From contig JAODAO010000081.1 in the NCBI GenBank assembly GCA_025463465.1, positions 1 to 46,852 on the forward strand: 46,852 bases of DNA, written 5' to 3'. Shown here piece by piece: positions 28,248 through 37,522 of the stretch (within the stretch, counting starts at the first letter, position 1; the number at the start of each line of letters is the position of its first letter). Under the pieces are notes generated by a model that did not search any database, was not told where the DNA came from, and worked only from the letters and a program-made list of their open reading frames with translations. Origin of the DNA: Glaciihabitans sp. Lineage in GTDB: Bacteria; Actinomycetota; Actinomycetes; Actinomycetales; Microbacteriaceae. Both the position numbers and the translations under genes were made by a program.

Positions 28248-30421
28248 TGGCCGAGACCCGAACTCTCCCCGAACTTCATCCTGGACTTATCGCAGCGCTG
28301 GTCGACGGTAGTCACCCCCGCCCGCACGAGACACTCGGTCAGCACGCGGTCGAGGGCGGTTTTGTGATCAGGGCCCTCCGCCCGCTTGCCTGGTCCGTCA
28401 CGGCGGTACAGGCGGATGGCACGCGCATCAAGCTCAGCCACCTGGCGAGCGGCCTGTGGCACGGTTTCGCCGCCGGCCCCGGCCAGGCGTACACGCTCGA
28501 GACCACGTACGACAACGGATCACCGTGGATTACCGACGACCCATACCGCTTTGTTCCGTCCGTCGGCGAGGTTGACCTCTACCTCTGGGGCCAGGGTCGC
28601 CACGAACAGCTGTGGAAAGTATTCGGGGCCCACTACCGCCCACACGAGGGCGTTGAGGGAACATCCTTCAGCGTCTGGGCACCGCACGCCACGGCAGCAC
28701 GCGTCGTCGGAGAGTTCAACAGCTGGACCGGTGTGCTCTACGCCATGCGTCGCCTCGACGACAACGGCGTATGGGAGCTTTTCGTCCCCGGAATCACCCC
28801 CGGCAACACCTACAAATTCGAACTCCGCACCGCCGAGGGGAACTGGGTCACCCGCGCCGACCCCATGGCCCGCCACACCGAACATCCCCCAGCCACGGCT
28901 TCCGTCGTCGGTGAAACCACGCATGTGTGGGACGACGCGGCATGGCTGACCCGCCGTGGCGCCTCCGATCCGCACAACATCCCGATGAGCATTTACGAAA
29001 TGCACCTCGGTTCGTGGCGACCGGGACTCGGTTACCGTGAGGTCGCCGACCAGCTGATCGAATACCTGCAGGCGACCGGCTTCACCCACGTTGAATTTAT
29101 GCCACTCGCTGAGCACCCGTTCGGCGGATCGTGGGGCTACCAGGTCACCGGCTACTACGCGCCAACCAGCCGATTTGGTCACGCGGACGACCTCAAATAC
29201 CTGATCGACCGCCTGCACCAGGCCGACATCGGCGTGATCATGGACTGGGTACCCGGCCACTTCCCGAAAGACGAATGGGCGCTCGCCAACTTCGACGGGC
29301 AGCCCGTGTACGAGCACTCCGACCCGCGCCGGGGAGAACAGCCCGACTGGGGAACCCTGATCTTCAACTTCGGGGACTCACAGGTGCGTAACTTCCTGGT
29401 GGCCAACGCGCTCTACTGGCTCGAGGAGTTCCACATCGACGGTCTCCGCGTCGACGCGGTCGCATCGATGCTGTACCTCGACTACTCCCGCGAGGGCGAC
29501 AACTGGTTGCCCAACAAGTACGGCGGCCGGGAGAACCTCGAAGCAATCAGTTTCCTGCAGGAGGTCAATGCGACGGCGTACAAACGAAACGCCGGCGTCA
29601 TTATGATCGCCGAAGAATCCACCTCGTGGGGCGGGGTCACCGCAGCTACCAGCGGAGGCGGGCTCGGATTCGGGCTCAAATGGAACATGGGCTGGATGCA
29701 CGACACGCTTCAGTACATGCAATTCGACCCGATGTATCGTTCACACCACCACGGCGACATCACCTTCAGCCTGCTCTACCAGTACACCGAGAACTTTTTG
29801 TTGCCGATCAGCCACGATGAGGTCGTCCACGGCAAGGGTTCACTGCTGACCAAAATGCCCGGTGACCAGTGGCAGAAGCTCGCGAACGTTCGCGCGTACC
29901 TGGCCTTCATGTGGGCCCACCCGGGCAAGCAGCTGTTGTTTATGGGCCAGGAGTTCGGGCAGCCCTCCGAGTGGAGCGAGCAGCGTGGACTCGACTGGTG
30001 GATCCTTGACCAGCCGGTTCACCAGGGGCTGCTGGCGCTGGTGAGCCAGATGAATGCGCTCTACAAGGCGGAACCTGCCCTGTGGGAACAGGACAATACC
30101 CCCGCCGGTTTCGAATGGATCGAGGGTGGCGACGCCGCAAACAACGTGGTGTCGTTCCTCCGCTGGGACACTGACGGCCAGCCAATCGCCGTGTTTATGA
30201 ACTTCAGCGGGGCCCCGGTCGGGCCCTACCGGACCGGACTGCCGTTCGCGGGCACGTGGGACGAACTGTTGAACACCGACGCTGTCGAGTACGGCGGCTC
30301 CGGTGTGGGCAATTACGGCTCGGTCACCGCGACGGACGAGCCATGGGCGGGTCGACCCGCGTCGGTTGATCTCACCCTCCCGCCGCTCGCCGGACTGTGG
30401 CTGAAGCTGCGGCGCTCCTAA
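28247..30421 (+). CDS. glgB: 1,4-alpha-glucan branching enzyme GlgB
   Basis: The protein has 724 residues, the long form with two N-terminal beta domains (about 1-105 and 120-220) before the GH13_9 barrel. Catalytic residues: nucleophile Asp403 in [10 protein letters not shown], acid/base Glu456 in MIAEEST, and the transition-state Asp in ISHDEVVHG; their spacing matches E. coli GlgB. It cuts an alpha-1,4 chain and reattaches it through an alpha-1,6 bond. Its ATG overlaps the glgE stop codon by one base, and the operon ends at a strong bidirectional hairpin 13 bases downstream. Coupling GlgE with GlgB is the standard arrangement of the actinobacterial GlgE pathway. Confidence 0.97.
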   Translation: MAETRTLPELHPGLIAALVDGSHPRPHETLGQHAVEGGFVIRALRPLAWSVTAVQADGTRIKLSHLASGLWHGFAAGPGQAYTLETTYDNGSPWITDDPYRFVPSVGEVDLYLWGQGRHEQLWKVFGAHYRPHEGVEGTSFSVWAPHATAARVVGEFNSWTGVLYAMRRLDDNGVWELFVPGITPGNTYKFELRTAEGNWVTRADPMARHTEHPPATASVVGETTHVWDDAAWLTRRGASDPHNIPMSIYEMHLGSWRPGLGYREVADQLIEYLQATGFTHVEFMPLAEHPFGGSWGYQVTGYYAPTSRFGHADDLKYLIDRLHQADIGVIMDWVPGHFPKDEWALANFDGQPVYEHSDPRRGEQPDWGTLIFNFGDSQVRNFLVANALYWLEEFHIDGLRVDAVASMLYLDYSREGDNWLPNKYGGRENLEAISFLQEVNATAYKRNAGVIMIAEESTSWGGVTAATSGGGLGFGLKWNMGWMHDTLQYMQFDPMYRSHHHGDITFSLLYQYTENFLLPISHDEVVHGKGSLLTKMPGDQWQKLANVRAYLAFMWAHPGKQLLFMGQEFGQPSEWSEQRGLDWWILDQPVHQGLLALVSQMNALYKAEPALWEQDNTPAGFEWIEGGDAANNVVSFLRWDTDGQPIAVFMNFSGAPVGPYRTGLPFAGTWDELLNTDAVEYGGSGVGNYGSVTATDEPWAGRPASVDLTLPPLAGLWLKLRRS

Positions 30422-30433
30422 CCCCGGCATACA

Positions 30434-30486
30434 AAACTGCCCGGTTGGCGAGGAATCCGAAAGGACCCCGGCCAACCGGGCAGTTT
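30434..30486. terminator. Bidirectional Rho-independent terminator between glgB and the TPR-thioredoxin gene
   Basis: A perfect 16-base stem (aaactgcccggttggc at 30434-30449 with gccaaccgggcagttt at 30471-30486) encloses a 21-base loop. A-rich bases precede it and T-rich bases follow, so it can end transcription of both converging genes. Confidence 0.85.
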
Positions 30487-30517
30487 GTGGTTAAGCGATC
30501 GGTTGTGAGTACGGGAT

Positions 30518-31426
30518 TTAGTACAGCAGCCCGGTGAGACGCCGTCGGGCGGCGACAACACGACCATCGTCGGCTCCGGCGATCTCGAAGTAGTCGAGCA
30601 GCCGGGTGCGGACGGCGGTTTTACCCTCTGAGTCGAGCGTGGGGAACAGCGACAGCAGGCGGTCAAACGCATCCTCGAGGTGGCCGCCGCTGACGTCGAG
30701 GTCGGCGACGGCAAGCTGCGCCTCGACATCGCCCGGATCGGCCGCTGCCGCACTGCGGATCTCGTCGAGGCTCGCGCCGTCGAGTCGGTGCAGCAGCGAC
30801 ACCTGGGCGAGTCCGGCCACCGCGAGGGCGTCACGGGGATTCTGTGCAATCGCCGTTTTGTATTCCGCGATGGCGCCCGCGTAGTCCCCGGCGGCGATCG
30901 CGTCGAACGCTTCCTGGTGGTGCGGGGGCAGAGGCTCTTCGACGGGCGCCGTTTCTGGTCCGTCACCCGCCGGAACCGACCCGGTCACATTGTTCTGGGC
31001 GGCAAGTTCCAGGACCTGGTCGAGAACCTTCCTGGCGTCTGCATCCGGGTAGGTTCCGACATACAGCTGGACAGGGCGGCCGCCTACTACCGCAGCCACC
31101 GTTGGTAGCTGCGTTACCTGGAACGCCTGCACAAGTTGCGGGTTCGAAGTCCCGTCAACGGTTGCGAGCACAATCCGGCCGGCGTACTGCTCGACGAGCG
31201 GGCCGAGCGCCGGCTCCACGCCCTGCCCGTAGAACTCGACAACAACGGGAACGGTGTTGGACAATTCGAGAACCTGGGAGAACGAGGCGTCGTCTGCGGA
31301 CAACACCACGGTGGATGAGCTGCCGCCCGGTGCCGCGGCGGCGGTCGGAGCCGGTCGCGGGTTGACGAGCGACGACAGGTCGACCGCTCCGCGCATGCTC
31401 GCGGGAGAAAGGGGAACGTTGGTCAC
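30518..31426 (-). CDS. Thioredoxin-like protein with TPR-type tail (CnoX/YbbN-like), lacking the CxxC motif
   Basis: The protein has 302 residues. After a low-complexity Ala/Pro start, a thioredoxin fold spans about 40-150 (VPVVVEFYGQG, then TQLPTVAAVVGGRPV with the cis-Pro). The usual WCxxC is replaced by YGQGVEP, so it cannot perform dithiol redox chemistry. The C-terminal half (about 168-300) has tetratricopeptide-like helices (AFDAIAAGDYAGAIAEYKTAIAQNP). This layout matches YbbN/CnoX co-chaperones, which can pass substrates to chaperonins, and many actinobacterial versions lack cysteines. The GTG start overlaps the stop of the upstream membrane-protein gene (GTGA), with AAGGAA as ribosome binding site, so the two are coupled. 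Confidence 0.88.
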   Translation of the reverse strand: MTNVPLSPASMRGAVDLSSLVNPRPAPTAAAAPGGSSSTVVLSADDASFSQVLELSNTVPVVVEFYGQGVEPALGPLVEQYAGRIVLATVDGTSNPQLVQAFQVTQLPTVAAVVGGRPVQLYVGTYPDADARKVLDQVLELAAQNNVTGSVPAGDGPETAPVEEPLPPHHQEAFDAIAAGDYAGAIAEYKTAIAQNPRDALAVAGLAQVSLLHRLDGASLDEIRSAAAADPGDVEAQLAVADLDVSGGHLEDAFDRLLSLFPTLDSEGKTAVRTRLLDYFEIAGADDGRVVAARRRLTGLLY

Positions 31427-33228
31427 GGTAGTTCCTTCACATCTAGCAGGGAGTTGGCGAATCCGAGGAGGACAACCGGGCCGCCCGCTGTGGCGGCCGG
31501 CACGTAGAACAGCAGTTGGTCACTGTAGGTACCCACGATGCCCTTGCTGCTGGTGTCCTGGGCCAAAAGTGTTTTGAACCGATCCGGAACGTTAGCCAAC
31601 GCTCCGGATTTCACCGGGGTAACCGTGTCGGTCTCGTTCATCTGGACCGCGACGAGCGCTCCGGAATCCGAAGTCGACATGGCGATCACTTCAGCGGTTC
31701 CCGCGGCGCGGGTGAACTCCTCTTTTGCAGTTCCAGAAAGTGCCGCAAGCGCGGTCTTCTGCGCCTCAAGGCCGATAGCGGTGCGGAGTACGTCACCTTC
31801 GGCGCTGAACTGTTCGTAGAACGGGCTCTCGGTGTCCTTCATCATGATGTCGGCGTAGGCACCGGCGATGGAGGCGGGCGCCAGCTGGAGCAGCTTCTGG
31901 TCGGGAGATACGCGGGTAGCACCGACGGTCGCCGAGGAGACTTCAGGGAAGGTGATGCCCGGTATCAGCGTGACCGCGTAGTTGACCTTGTAGTTGGAGC
32001 GGGCATCCGCCTGCACCAACATCAACGCCGTGGGTGCGATGACCGGTGTGGCCGGGTCAGTAGTGGCGGCAGGGTCAGCCTCGGCCTGGACAACGGCGAA
32101 AATAACCCGAGGCCAGACATCGGTCTGCTGCGGCAGGACAACCTTAAGGACCTGCGGCGGGATGGGCGTCGCGACGTCCGCGAGCGCCGCGTTGGCCGCG
32201 GAGATCTTGTAATTGGCCAGACGCAATTCCAGCGCCGGCCCGGTCACCCGAGTCGCAACGAGTTCGGCGTCACGGTTAGCGTCTGCCTGGGCGACTACCG
32301 TTCCGATCTCGCTCATGATCTTCGTCACCTGCGTCTCGCTGACCGCGGGTTCGGGAATCTCGGTTTCTGCCGTCGATGTTGACGTGGGCGAGGGCGTCGC
32401 CAGCGGGGTATTCGTGGCTGCCGGGCTGGCAGTTACGCTGCAACCCGCAAGCGCCAGCGATCCCGCGAGCACGATCGGAACAACCCTGATCATCCGCCGG
32501 GTAGCGCGGCGCCCCTTGGAGCCGGGACGGTCGTTGCCGGTTACAGCCTTCGGCTTGCTCGGCTTGTACCGTGGCTGGCGCGGGAGTTTGGGCATCTTCG
32601 GGGGTTTCTGTTGGGTGCGGCGGGGACCACGGGAGCGACGCACGTGCGTCAGCGCCCAGATCAGGAGGGCCAGGCCGAGCAGGATCAATCCCCCACCGGC
32701 GGCGACCAGCGGTCCCGACCAGGGGGTTGAGTTGTCCAGAGGCCAGCGGATGCTTACCTCGGAGGGTGCTGGGGTGATTCCGTCCGACACCACGATCACC
32801 GACACATCGGTGGGGATGTTGGCGCGGAAACGGAGGCTGTCCGCACCGGTGTATTCGTGCAGCCACAGGTCGGAACCCGCCAGCTGCGGAACCTGGACCT
32901 CGGTCCCGGTCTCGACGGTGGAGACCAGTTTCTGGGTTGCATCGTCGTACGTGATGTAGGTGTAGGTGGCATCACCGACCCAACCGAGCACATCGTTGGT
33001 GCGACCGTAGGCCGCCGAGATTGTCGGGGTCCCCGCGATCTGCACCGTCTGGCCTTGCTCGTACGCGTTCAGCGCGCTGCCATCGATTACGACAACGGGA
33101 GATGTCGTCGTTTCTGTGGTCGACGCGACAACCTCGTCGGGTCCGGCGAAGATGGTGCGCTGGCCAATGCCCAGCCCAATCGACGCGGCCGCGAGGACAA
33201 AACAAATTATTGCGAATACAAATCGCAC
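31423..33228 (-). CDS. Membrane protein with internal lipobox-like segment, 601 aa
   Basis: The start chosen is GTG at 33228, because AAAGGAG lies six bases upstream; longer frames to 33339 are not supported. The layout: a membrane helix at about 3-22, an extracytoplasmic region to 170, a second helix at 172-194, a very basic Pro/Lys/Arg-rich loop (196-248), then a third hydrophobic stretch ending in LALAGC at 258-263, followed by about 340 extracytoplasmic residues starting with a Thr/Ser/Pro linker. Met246 to Cys263 would make a perfect lipoprotein signal, so this may be a fusion of a membrane protein and a lipoprotein, or contain an internal start. Function is unknown. Its stop overlaps the TPR-thioredoxin gene. 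Confidence 0.75.
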   Translation of the reverse strand: MRFVFAIICFVLAAASIGLGIGQRTIFAGPDEVVASTTETTTSPVVVIDGSALNAYEQGQTVQIAGTPTISAAYGRTNDVLGWVGDATYTYITYDDATQKLVSTVETGTEVQVPQLAGSDLWLHEYTGADSLRFRANIPTDVSVIVVSDGITPAPSEVSIRWPLDNSTPWSGPLVAAGGGLILLGLALLIWALTHVRRSRGPRRTQQKPPKMPKLPRQPRYKPSKPKAVTGNDRPGSKGRRATRRMIRVVPIVLAGSLALAGCSVTASPAATNTPLATPSPTSTSTAETEIPEPAVSETQVTKIMSEIGTVVAQADANRDAELVATRVTGPALELRLANYKISAANAALADVATPIPPQVLKVVLPQQTDVWPRVIFAVVQAEADPAATTDPATPVIAPTALMLVQADARSNYKVNYAVTLIPGITFPEVSSATVGATRVSPDQKLLQLAPASIAGAYADIMMKDTESPFYEQFSAEGDVLRTAIGLEAQKTALAALSGTAKEEFTRAAGTAEVIAMSTSDSGALVAVQMNETDTVTPVKSGALANVPDRFKTLLAQDTSSKGIVGTYSDQLLFYVPAATAGGPVVLLGFANSLLDVKELP

Positions 33229-33491
33229 GGGTAACTCCTTTCGTGCTGCCCTGCCCATACATAGTTTGGGCACCCTCCGCCGGGTGAAACTGGCTGCTCG
33301 CATTAGGTGCAAGTGGAGGGATCCGTCGGGTGCATTCACCCGCGGACGGCAACGTCAAAGACATCCCAGAATAACTGATAGGGGTTCAGGAGTCCTAACC
33401 CTTGGTCTGAGAATCATCTGACAGCATAATTCTGGCTTCAGGAATCCCCTCACTAAACTCGACACAGCTTCACCGACTTTAGGGAGACCTC
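33229..33491. other. Divergent promoter region between the membrane protein and the coiled-coil protein
   Basis: This gene-free stretch of 263 bases separates two genes read away from each other. It contains the plus-strand promoter at 33402-33430. For the minus-strand gene no confident promoter was recognised, only its AAAGGAG ribosome binding site at 33235-33241. Confidence 0.5.
33402..33430 (+). promoter_or_regulatory. Predicted sigma-70-type promoter of the coiled-coil protein gene
   Basis: TTGGTC (33402-33407) and CATAAT (33425-33430) are separated by 17 bases, the optimal spacing. Each hexamer is close to consensus. Transcription would start near 33437, giving a leader of about 55 bases with AGGGAG as ribosome binding site before the GTG at 33492. 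Confidence 0.6.
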
Positions 33492-35411
33492 GTGGCTGCA
33501 GACGACGCCGATTTTGGCATCGAACTTCGCGGATATCGCAAAGAAGAGGTGGACCGCGCTGTCCAAAGCCTCCGACGCGATCTCATCAAGGCCAATGCCG
33601 ACCGGGTCGAAGCGACAAAGGAGTCCAAGCGACTTGCCGCCGTCGCAGAGGACCTGCAGGCGGAACTCGACGAGGCAGGCACCCCCACATACTCGGGTCT
33701 CGGCACCAAACTCGAAAACACCCTCCGTGTCGCGGAAGAGCAGTCCACGCGCCTGATCAGCCAGGCTGACATCGACGCGGAGAAGCTTCGCAGTTCGGTG
33801 CAGGCCGAGGTCCAGAAGCTCGTCGCAGATGCGTCCAGATCGGCCGAGAGAACCCTTGCCGAGGCCGCAGCGAGTGTGGCAGCGGCCCGGGAAGCCGCCC
33901 GCATTGAAGCCGAAACGACCCTTGCCAATGCCACGAACCGCGGCACCACCCTCGTTGCCGACGCCATGAAGGAGGCCGCCGCCATCCGCGGCGCCGTCGC
34001 GACCGAGGCAGCGGAAGTTCGCGCCACCACCAAGAGGGAGTCCGCGGCCATCCGTGCTGCCGGAGAGCGTGAAGTCGCCGAGCTCTTGGCCGTCGCCGCC
34101 CGGGAAGCCGGCGAGGCCCGCGAGGGTGCCGCTGCTCTCGCTCGCGAGACCGAGCACGGTCGTGCCGAGTACGTATCGGAGAACGCTCGGTTGCGTGGCG
34201 ACCTCGCACGTGACATCGAGCAGGGGCGCACCGACCTCGCCCGCGAACTCGAAACGGGGCGCACGGCCCTGGCGCTCGAAATCACGACAGCTCGCGCCGA
34301 GCTGGAGAACAACTCCGCTGCCGCCCGTGCGGCCATCGACGCGGAAGCCGTCCGGTCGCGCGCCGCCATCGACGCCGAGATCACCCTGAAGCGCACCGAG
34401 ATCGCCAATGAGATCAGCGCACGCCGGGTTGAATTCGACAACGAGGTACTGGCTCGCCGCACCGAGCTCGACAACCACGTCGCAGGCGCCCGATCCGCCA
34501 TCGAGCACGAGACGACGGCCGCTCGCACCGAGCTCGACAACGAAATCAACACGGCACGAACGGAACTGCACAACGAGGTGGCGAGTACCCGCGCGCTCCT
34601 CGCGACCGAAGCCGTTACGGTGAGGGCCACCCTCGAGGCCGAGGCAATCGACGTGCGCACCGCCCTCGAAGCGGAGACCACCGCGGCCCAGCTGGCCATT
34701 GAGGCCCGGGCCGCCGCAGCGGCTGCGGCCATCGAGGCCAACGATGCAGAGGCGCGCGCCGCCCTGGAGGTTGAGATCCTGAACGCTCACGCCACGCTGG
34801 ATGCTGACGTCGCTGAGGCCAGGCGCGCCCTTGCCGTCGAGCTCGACAAGGACAGCGCCGACCTGGCCCGCGACATCGAACGCCAGCGCACCGAGCTTGC
34901 CGATGAGGTGACCACGACACGGGAGCGCCTCGCGTTCGACGTCGATGAGACCAGGAGCGCCCTCGCCAGGGACACCGAACAGGCGAGGATCGACCTGGAC
35001 GTCGAGTTGAAAGCTCGTCGTGATGACGCGGAGAAGGACTTCCTCGTCAAGCAGCAGGAGGCAACGCTGTACACCCAGAAGTATTTGGACGAAGCCCAGA
35101 CGCAGCTCGCGGACGCGATAGCCCGCGCCACCGAGAAGCGCATCGAAGCGGACACCGCCGAAGCGCATGCCGCCGAGGAACTGCGAACGTCCCGCCAGCG
35201 CGCCGAAGACACCGCCAACACGATCGTGAGTGACGCGGAGGCTCGGGCGAAGGCGATGCTGGACGACGCCGAGGAACGCACAACACGGATGGTCGCAGAC
35301 GCCGAGAGCCGCCTGGCCAACATCCGGGTCGAGCGCGATGCCGTCGCGGGCTATTTCGAGACGCTGCGCGGAGTATTGTCGCAGGCAGAGAAGGTATCCA
35401 GCCAGGACTAG
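33492..35411 (+). CDS. Long DivIVA/Scy/FilP-like coiled-coil protein with hendecad repeats
   Basis: The protein has 639 residues and is almost entirely coiled coil. The N-terminus (FGIELRGYRKEEVDRAVQSL) resembles a short DivIVA head, where GY..EEVD is the recurring motif. Residues 223-508 consist of 26 consecutive 11-residue repeats without a gap (pattern xR-x-x-[LI]-x-x-E-like, such as ARTELDNEINT). The flanks are Ala/Glu/Arg-rich heptad-type coil. Eleven-residue repeats favour right-handed or straight coils, as in FilP and Scy, actinobacterial intermediate-filament-like proteins. A role as a polar or cytoskeletal scaffold is inferred. The GTG start is supported by AGGGAG five bases upstream. 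The AI-2E transporter gene follows 18 bases later on the same strand. Confidence 0.82.
   Translation: MAADDADFGIELRGYRKEEVDRAVQSLRRDLIKANADRVEATKESKRLAAVAEDLQAELDEAGTPTYSGLGTKLENTLRVAEEQSTRLISQADIDAEKLRSSVQAEVQKLVADASRSAERTLAEAAASVAAAREAARIEAETTLANATNRGTTLVADAMKEAAAIRGAVATEAAEVRATTKRESAAIRAAGEREVAELLAVAAREAGEAREGAAALARETEHGRAEYVSENARLRGDLARDIEQGRTDLARELETGRTALALEITTARAELENNSAAARAAIDAEAVRSRAAIDAEITLKRTEIANEISARRVEFDNEVLARRTELDNHVAGARSAIEHETTAARTELDNEINTARTELHNEVASTRALLATEAVTVRATLEAEAIDVRTALEAETTAAQLAIEARAAAAAAAIEANDAEARAALEVEILNAHATLDADVAEARRALAVELDKDSADLARDIERQRTELADEVTTTRERLAFDVDETRSALARDTEQARIDLDVELKARRDDAEKDFLVKQQEATLYTQKYLDEAQTQLADAIARATEKRIEADTAEAHAAEELRTSRQRAEDTANTIVSDAEARAKAMLDDAEERTTRMVADAESRLANIRVERDAVAGYFETLRGVLSQAEKVSSQD
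34158..35015 (+). repeat. Twenty-six in-frame 33-bp units encoding 11-residue coiled-coil repeats
   Basis: The 858-base segment divides exactly into 26 units of 33 bases, each beginning with a codon before Arg (or a substitution) and carrying Leu or Ile at position 5. The DNA copies are degenerate, so the pattern is kept mainly at protein level. No insertion or deletion breaks the phase over the whole stretch. Confidence 0.85.
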
Positions 35412-35429
35412 GCCCTCGAGAGGCACGCG

Positions 35430-36479
35430 GTGAAAATCGATAACCCGTTCCGCCTTGGGCTCTTCGGTGGCCTTGGTGTCATCGTCGCCATCGGCATCGG
35501 GGGTGCAATCGGCAACCTCGCCACCATCCTCACCTACGTCGGGGCGGCGATCTTCATCGCGCTTGGCCTCGACCCGCTGGTTTCTTACCTCGAAAAGCAC
35601 AGGTGGCCGCGCTGGCTGGCGATCCTGACCGTGCTCGTCGGTGTGCTGGGCGCGTTCACCGGCCTCGTTTTTGCCATCATCCCGGTAGTCACCGATCAGA
35701 TCGAGAACCTGGTGGAGCAGGTGCAGGTCCTTATCCCTGTGATCACCAGCGGCTCGTTCGCCAACGATCTGAAGACAACCCTGCCCTGGTTGCCGGTCGA
35801 TGACTTAGTGGGCCAGCTGAACTCCTTCATCGAGGACCTTGATGTCGTCAGCATCGGCGGCGGTGTACTCCAGGCGGGTCTGAGCATCGCCAACGGCGTG
35901 TTCGGCGGGATCATTGTCCTGATCCTCACCCTGTACTTCGTCTCGTCCCTCGGCACGATCAAGCGGGGAATGTACCGCCTCGTGCCGGCATCGAAGCGGG
36001 CGAGTTTCGTTGACATCGCCGAGCAGATCAGCGCCTCCGTTGGCCGGTTTGTGATGGGCCAGGGGGCACTCGCGCTGATCAACGGGGTGCTATCGTTCCT
36101 GATCCTCACCCTGGTATTCCACGTGCAGTACTCGGCACTCCTCGCCTTCATCGCGCTCATCGGCTCCCTCATCCCCCTCGTTGGAACCGTCTCCGCCTCC
36201 GTCATCATCACCCTCAGCGTTCTCCTCTTCGAGGGCTGGGGCTGGCAGGTCATCGGCGTGGGCATCTGGTACCTGGTGTACATGCAGGTCGAGGCCTACC
36301 TCATCACGCCGCGAATTATGAACTCCGCCGTTGCCCTTCCCGGGGTTGTTGTGGTGATCGCGGCACTGGCCGGCGGCACCCTCCTCGGGGTCCTTGGCGC
36401 CCTGGTGGCGATCCCCGTTGCCGCTTCCGTGCTTCTCATCGTGCGGCAGGTTGTTATCCCCCGCCAGAACACCCTGTAG
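35430..36479 (+). CDS. AI-2E-family (PerM-like) transporter
   Basis: The protein has 349 residues with about eight membrane helices and the family's conserved stretches: LDPLVSYLEKHRWPRWLAIL near residue 50, LTLYFVSSLGTIKRGMYRLVP in the middle, GQGALALINGVLSFLILTLV and ITPRIMNSAVALPGVVVVIAAL toward the end. The large extracytoplasmic loop between helices 3 and 4 is typical. Family members have been linked to autoinducer-2 export or to Na+/H+ exchange, so the transported substrate is uncertain. The GTG start at 35430 lies 18 bases after the coiled-coil gene and probably shares its transcript. It converges with the hydrolase gene at 36498, with only 18 bases between them. Confidence 0.9.
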   Translation: MKIDNPFRLGLFGGLGVIVAIGIGGAIGNLATILTYVGAAIFIALGLDPLVSYLEKHRWPRWLAILTVLVGVLGAFTGLVFAIIPVVTDQIENLVEQVQVLIPVITSGSFANDLKTTLPWLPVDDLVGQLNSFIEDLDVVSIGGGVLQAGLSIANGVFGGIIVLILTLYFVSSLGTIKRGMYRLVPASKRASFVDIAEQISASVGRFVMGQGALALINGVLSFLILTLVFHVQYSALLAFIALIGSLIPLVGTVSASVIITLSVLLFEGWGWQVIGVGIWYLVYMQVEAYLITPRIMNSAVALPGVVVVIAALAGGTLLGVLGALVAIPVAASVLLIVRQVVIPRQNTL

Positions 36480-36497
36480 CCCGCAGTCGGGCGACGA

Positions 36498-37211
36498 TCA
36501 TTCCCAGGTGACGGGGAGGGGCAGGGCCGAAGGGTTGACGTGAGCGACGATCTCGGTGAGCACCCGGGTGGTCTGCGTCTCCCCCACCCAGAGGTGTTTA
36601 CCACCATCGACGGCGATGAGTTCGGAGCTGGGCACGGAGGCGAAACGTTGCCTCGCCTCCACCGGGCGCAGGTAGTCGTCGAACTCCGGGATGACGACGG
36701 CGAGGGGGATCGAGCTGTTTTCCCAGGCGGCTATTTCGGACTCGGATGTGCGATGCAACGGAGGTGAGAGCAGGATGACGCCGTCCAGGGCGTAGGAACG
36801 ACCGTACTTGAGCGCAACCTCGGTTCCGAAAGACCACCCGAGCAGCCAGGGGTGGGGCAGACCGCGTTCCGTCACGAACTTCATGGCTGCAGCAAGATCG
36901 TGTTGTTCGTGGACACCCTCCCCGAAGCTTCCCTGCGACGTTCCGCGAGGCGAAACGACGCCGCGGAAATTGAATCGGAGCACGGCGATGTTGGCGAGGG
37001 CCGGCAGCCGCGCTGCCGCTTTGCGCAGGATGTGGGAGTCCATAAAACCGCCGGCGGTCGGTAGGGGATGCAACGTGATGATGGTGGCCACGGCCGTGCC
37101 GGATACCGGCATGGCCAACTCCCCCACCAGCGTCAGGCCGTCGGCCGTGTGAAGCTCAATGTCTTCACGCAGCGCGGGCAGCTCAACGCCTCCGCGAATT
37201 TCGATGCTCAC
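36498..37211 (-). CDS. Alpha/beta hydrolase
   Basis: The protein has 237 residues from GTG at 37211, chosen because GGAGG lies eight bases upstream and because the start overlaps the preceding gene as GTGA; a TTG start six codons upstream is less likely. The fold shows LHPLPTAGGFMDS after the third strand, LRFNFRG (oxyanion region), and the nucleophile Ser127 in GWSFGT, with an Asp in PEFDDYLRP and a His in GGKHLWVGE completing the triad. The HPxPxxGG..D pattern is typical of the small dienelactone-hydrolase-like subgroup. Substrate unknown, probably cytoplasmic. It follows a small cysteine-rich protein in a two-gene unit. Confidence 0.85.
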   Translation of the reverse strand: MSIEIRGGVELPALREDIELHTADGLTLVGELAMPVSGTAVATIITLHPLPTAGGFMDSHILRKAAARLPALANIAVLRFNFRGVVSPRGTSQGSFGEGVHEQHDLAAAMKFVTERGLPHPWLLGWSFGTEVALKYGRSYALDGVILLSPPLHRTSESEIAAWENSSIPLAVVIPEFDDYLRPVEARQRFASVPSSELIAVDGGKHLWVGETQTTRVLTEIVAHVNPSALPLPVTWE

Positions 37212-37513
37212 GCTCTGATCCTCCAACAATGGGTGTGCCAGTGGCGACGGGCAGCCAGGTCCTGGGCCTCGCCCATTATTCCGTCTGCACGCCAGGCGAC
37301 GGTGTGTGCGACACCGGGTGCGATGTCCCGTGAACAGCTTGGGCAGGTGTAGTGCTTGAGGGCTGACGAGGCAGCCAGGGGTTGCACCGTCCAGAGCCCG
37401 TCACGTTTACGTTCGGTTGCCCGGCGTCCGGCGAGTGTGCGGGCGAGGTCAAAATCGTCGTCGTCGTCATCCCGTCCTGGGCGTCGTCCTCTGGGACGAT
37501 TGGAACGGGGCAT
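37208..37513 (-). CDS. Small putative zinc-binding protein, 101 aa
   Basis: No named family is recognised, but similar small proteins are widespread in Actinobacteria, often annotated without function. The N-terminus is strongly basic (PRSNRPRGRRPGR) followed by a run of acidic residues (DDDDDD). The C-terminal half has CPSC near residue 57 and a HWHTHC cluster near 91, which could together bind one zinc ion. The stop overlaps the hydrolase start as GTGA, so the two are co-translated. The antiporter gene lies just upstream on the same strand, ending nine bases away, so this may be the second of three co-transcribed genes. Confidence 0.75.
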   Translation of the reverse strand: MPRSNRPRGRRPGRDDDDDDFDLARTLAGRRATERKRDGLWTVQPLAASSALKHYTCPSCSRDIAPGVAHTVAWRADGIMGEAQDLAARRHWHTHCWRIRA

Positions 37514-37522
37514 ACCCCCAGC

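Noticed and set aside
34158-35015. Regular 33-bp spacing considered as a CRISPR or noncoding array
   Set aside because: The units are in frame, degenerate in DNA and conserved as protein; there are no identical repeats with unique spacers.
33453-35600. Open frame of 715 codons opposite the coiled-coil protein
   Set aside because: Its glycine-rich repeats are a by-product of the 33-bp repeats on the other strand.
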